In this document: piece by piece, positions 5,913-7,034 of the stretch
Position numbering within the stretch: position 1 is the stretch's first letter
How the letters are laid out: each line of letters begins with the position of its first letter
Assembly: GCA_027483745.1 (NCBI GenBank)
Contig: JAIXTZ010000050.1
Span: forward strand, 1-7,034
Source: Lysobacteraceae bacterium
GTDB lineage: Bacteria > Pseudomonadota > Gammaproteobacteria > Xanthomonadales > Xanthomonadaceae
DNA: 7,034 nt
Reading direction: 5' to 3'
Notes under the pieces: generated by a model
Seen by the model: the letters and a program-made list of their open reading frames with translations, nothing else
What the model was told of the DNA's origin: nothing
The model's database searches: none
Made by a program: the position numbers and the translations under genes

Positions 5913-7034
5913 ATGAAATTGACGACCAAGGCTGCGCTCGCAGCCACCTTCGGCGCGCTGGCCCTGTCGGCCAGCGTCGCCCACGCCGCGGTGGACGCGG
6001 CGAAAGCGGCCCAGTTGGGCCAGACGCTGACGCCGGTCGGCGCCGAGAAGGCCGGCAACGCCGCCGGCACCATCCCGGCGTGGGACGGTGGCATCACCAG
6101 GCCGCCGGCGGGTTACCGAAACGGCATGTTCCATCCGGATCCGTTCGCGGCCGACCGCCCGAAGTTCCAGATCACCCGCGCCAACGTCGGCCAGTACGGC
6201 AACAACCTGACGGCTGGCCAGAAGGCCATGTTCACGCGCTACCCGACCTTCCGGATGGACGTCTACCCGACGCGCCGCTCGGCCGCGTTCCCGCAGCGCA
6301 CCTATGACTTCACCAAGACCAACGCGACGCAGTGCCGCCTGGTCGCCAACGGCGAAGGCATCCAGAACTGCGCCGAGGGTTTCCCGTTCCCGGTGCCGCA
6401 GAACGCCTACGAGCTGATCTGGAACCACAAGCTGAAGTACAAGGGCGTGTCCGGCCGTCGCTGGGCCAACCGCGTCGCGCCGACGCCGGGCGGCCAGTAC
6501 ACGATGATCCGCCTGCAGGAACGCCTGCTGGGCCTGTACTACAAGCCCGGCAACACCTCGGAGGACATCAACAACATCCTGCTGTACTTCCTGCAGGACG
6601 TGCTGGGCCCGGCGCGTCTCGCCGGCCAGGTGCTGCTGGTGCATGAAACCCTGAACAACTCCGTGGCACCGCGTCAGGCGTGGATCTACAACCCGGGCCA
6701 GCGCCGCGTGCGCCGCGCCCCGAACGTCGCCTACGACAACCCCGCCACCGCCTCCGACGGCCTGTCGACCAACGACATGACGGACATGTTCAACGGCGCG
6801 ATGGACCGCTTCGACTGGACGCTGGTGGGCAAGAGGGAGATGTATGTCCCGTACAACTCCTACAAGGCGCACAGCAACAACACGAAGGTCGCCGACCTGG
6901 TCCGCCCGGGCCACCTGAACCCCGATTTCATGCGCTACGAGCTGCATCGCGTGTGGGTGGTCGAGGCCAAGCTGAAGGCCGGTGCGCGTCACATCAACAG
7001 CCGCCGCACCTTCTACCTCGACGAGGACAGCTAC
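5913..7034 (+). CDS. DUF1329 family periplasmic protein, 3' truncated by the window end
   Basis: There are 374 codons and no stop; the frame runs off the window at DEDSY. Family members are usually about 450 residues, so roughly the last 80 are missing. A Sec signal peptide is clear (MKLTTK, hydrophobic core, cleavage after AHA at residues 23-25). There is no lipobox cysteine, so it is a soluble periplasmic protein rather than a lipoprotein. The family hallmark follows at residues 40-60, TPVGAEKAGNAAGTIPAWDG, then later segments such as GQVLLVHETLNN (238-249), AWIYNPGQRRVRRAPN (256-271) and YELHRVWVVEAKLK (342-355). Cys141 and Cys153 probably form a disulfide. DUF1329 proteins are generally thought to have a lipid-binding LolA/LolB-like fold and pair genetically with DUF1302 barrels. 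A shuttle between inner-membrane transporter and the barrel is plausible but inferred. Confidence 0.93.
   Translation, partial: MKLTTKAALAATFGALALSASVAHAAVDAAKAAQLGQTLTPVGAEKAGNAAGTIPAWDGGITRPPAGYRNGMFHPDPFAADRPKFQITRANVGQYGNNLTAGQKAMFTRYPTFRMDVYPTRRSAAFPQRTYDFTKTNATQCRLVANGEGIQNCAEGFPFPVPQNAYELIWNHKLKYKGVSGRRWANRVAPTPGGQYTMIRLQERLLGLYYKPGNTSEDINNILLYFLQDVLGPARLAGQVLLVHETLNNSVAPRQAWIYNPGQRRVRRAPNVAYDNPATASDGLSTNDMTDMFNGAMDRFDWTLVGKREMYVPYNSYKAHSNNTKVADLVRPGHLNPDFMRYELHRVWVVEAKLKAGARHINSRRTFYLDEDSY

Noticed and set aside
5880..6992. 370-codon minus-strand open frame opposite the DUF1329 gene
   Set aside because: A His/Val/Arg/Gly-rich antisense product with no family resemblance. The sense frame carries the DUF1329 hallmark.
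1..7034. CRISPR array, tRNA/rRNA, insertion sequence or phage element
   Set aside because: No regularly spaced repeats, no cloverleaf-like segments, no transposase or integrase motifs and no terminal inverted repeats were seen.

Overview
This is a GC-rich proteobacterial chromosomal segment. The 3' end of the lpd gene, whose protein ends in ITDLYIPKKK, and the DUF1302-DUF1329 envelope gene pair both suggest a gammaproteobacterium (Xanthomonadales-like) or possibly a betaproteobacterium. I saw no insertion sequence, phage gene, tRNA, rRNA or CRISPR array. Base composition and codon style look uniform apart from a relatively AT-rich patch before the DUF1302 gene.

Layout. Positions 2-430 (+) are the last 142 codons of dihydrolipoyl dehydrogenase (E3). 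After a 42-bp gap with a GC-only hairpin, 473-1282 (+) encodes a 269-aa membrane protein. It looks like a worn-down cation/Ca2+ exchanger (CaCA fold) that has lost the acidic and Asn residues of both alpha repeats. Only 12 bp separate it from the convergent gene 1295-2692 (-), an SLC13/DASS-type sodium:anion symporter with both SNT motifs. About 100 bp away and divergent is 2794-3642 (+), a GTG-started 282-aa NAD-dependent epimerase/dehydratase homologue. It keeps the nucleotide-binding glycine motif but has no tyrosine anywhere.

Positions 3643-3864 form the main regulatory stretch. It holds a 13-bp palindrome, a sigma70-like promoter candidate, and a leader RNA that can fold into a long interrupted stem-loop (3744-3798) followed by a GC-rich hairpin, ahead of a good Shine-Dalgarno. 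It leads into a two-gene operon: a DUF1302 outer-membrane beta-barrel (3865-5892) and, 20 bp later, a DUF1329 periplasmic protein (from 5913, cut off by the window end at 374 codons). Both carry Sec signal peptides and paired cysteines suggesting periplasmic disulfides.

How the genes work together. Central metabolism (E3) and small-anion import (SLC13) sit next to an envelope module. The DUF1302/DUF1329 pair is a widespread conserved partnership whose exact cargo is, to my knowledge, not settled. It often occurs near RND/MMPL transporters and lipid or hydrophobic-compound metabolism, so the sequence just beyond 7034 is where its context would be resolved. The most promising undescribed element is the structured leader and its control region. 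The most unusual proteins are the degenerate exchanger and the tyrosine-free SDR.
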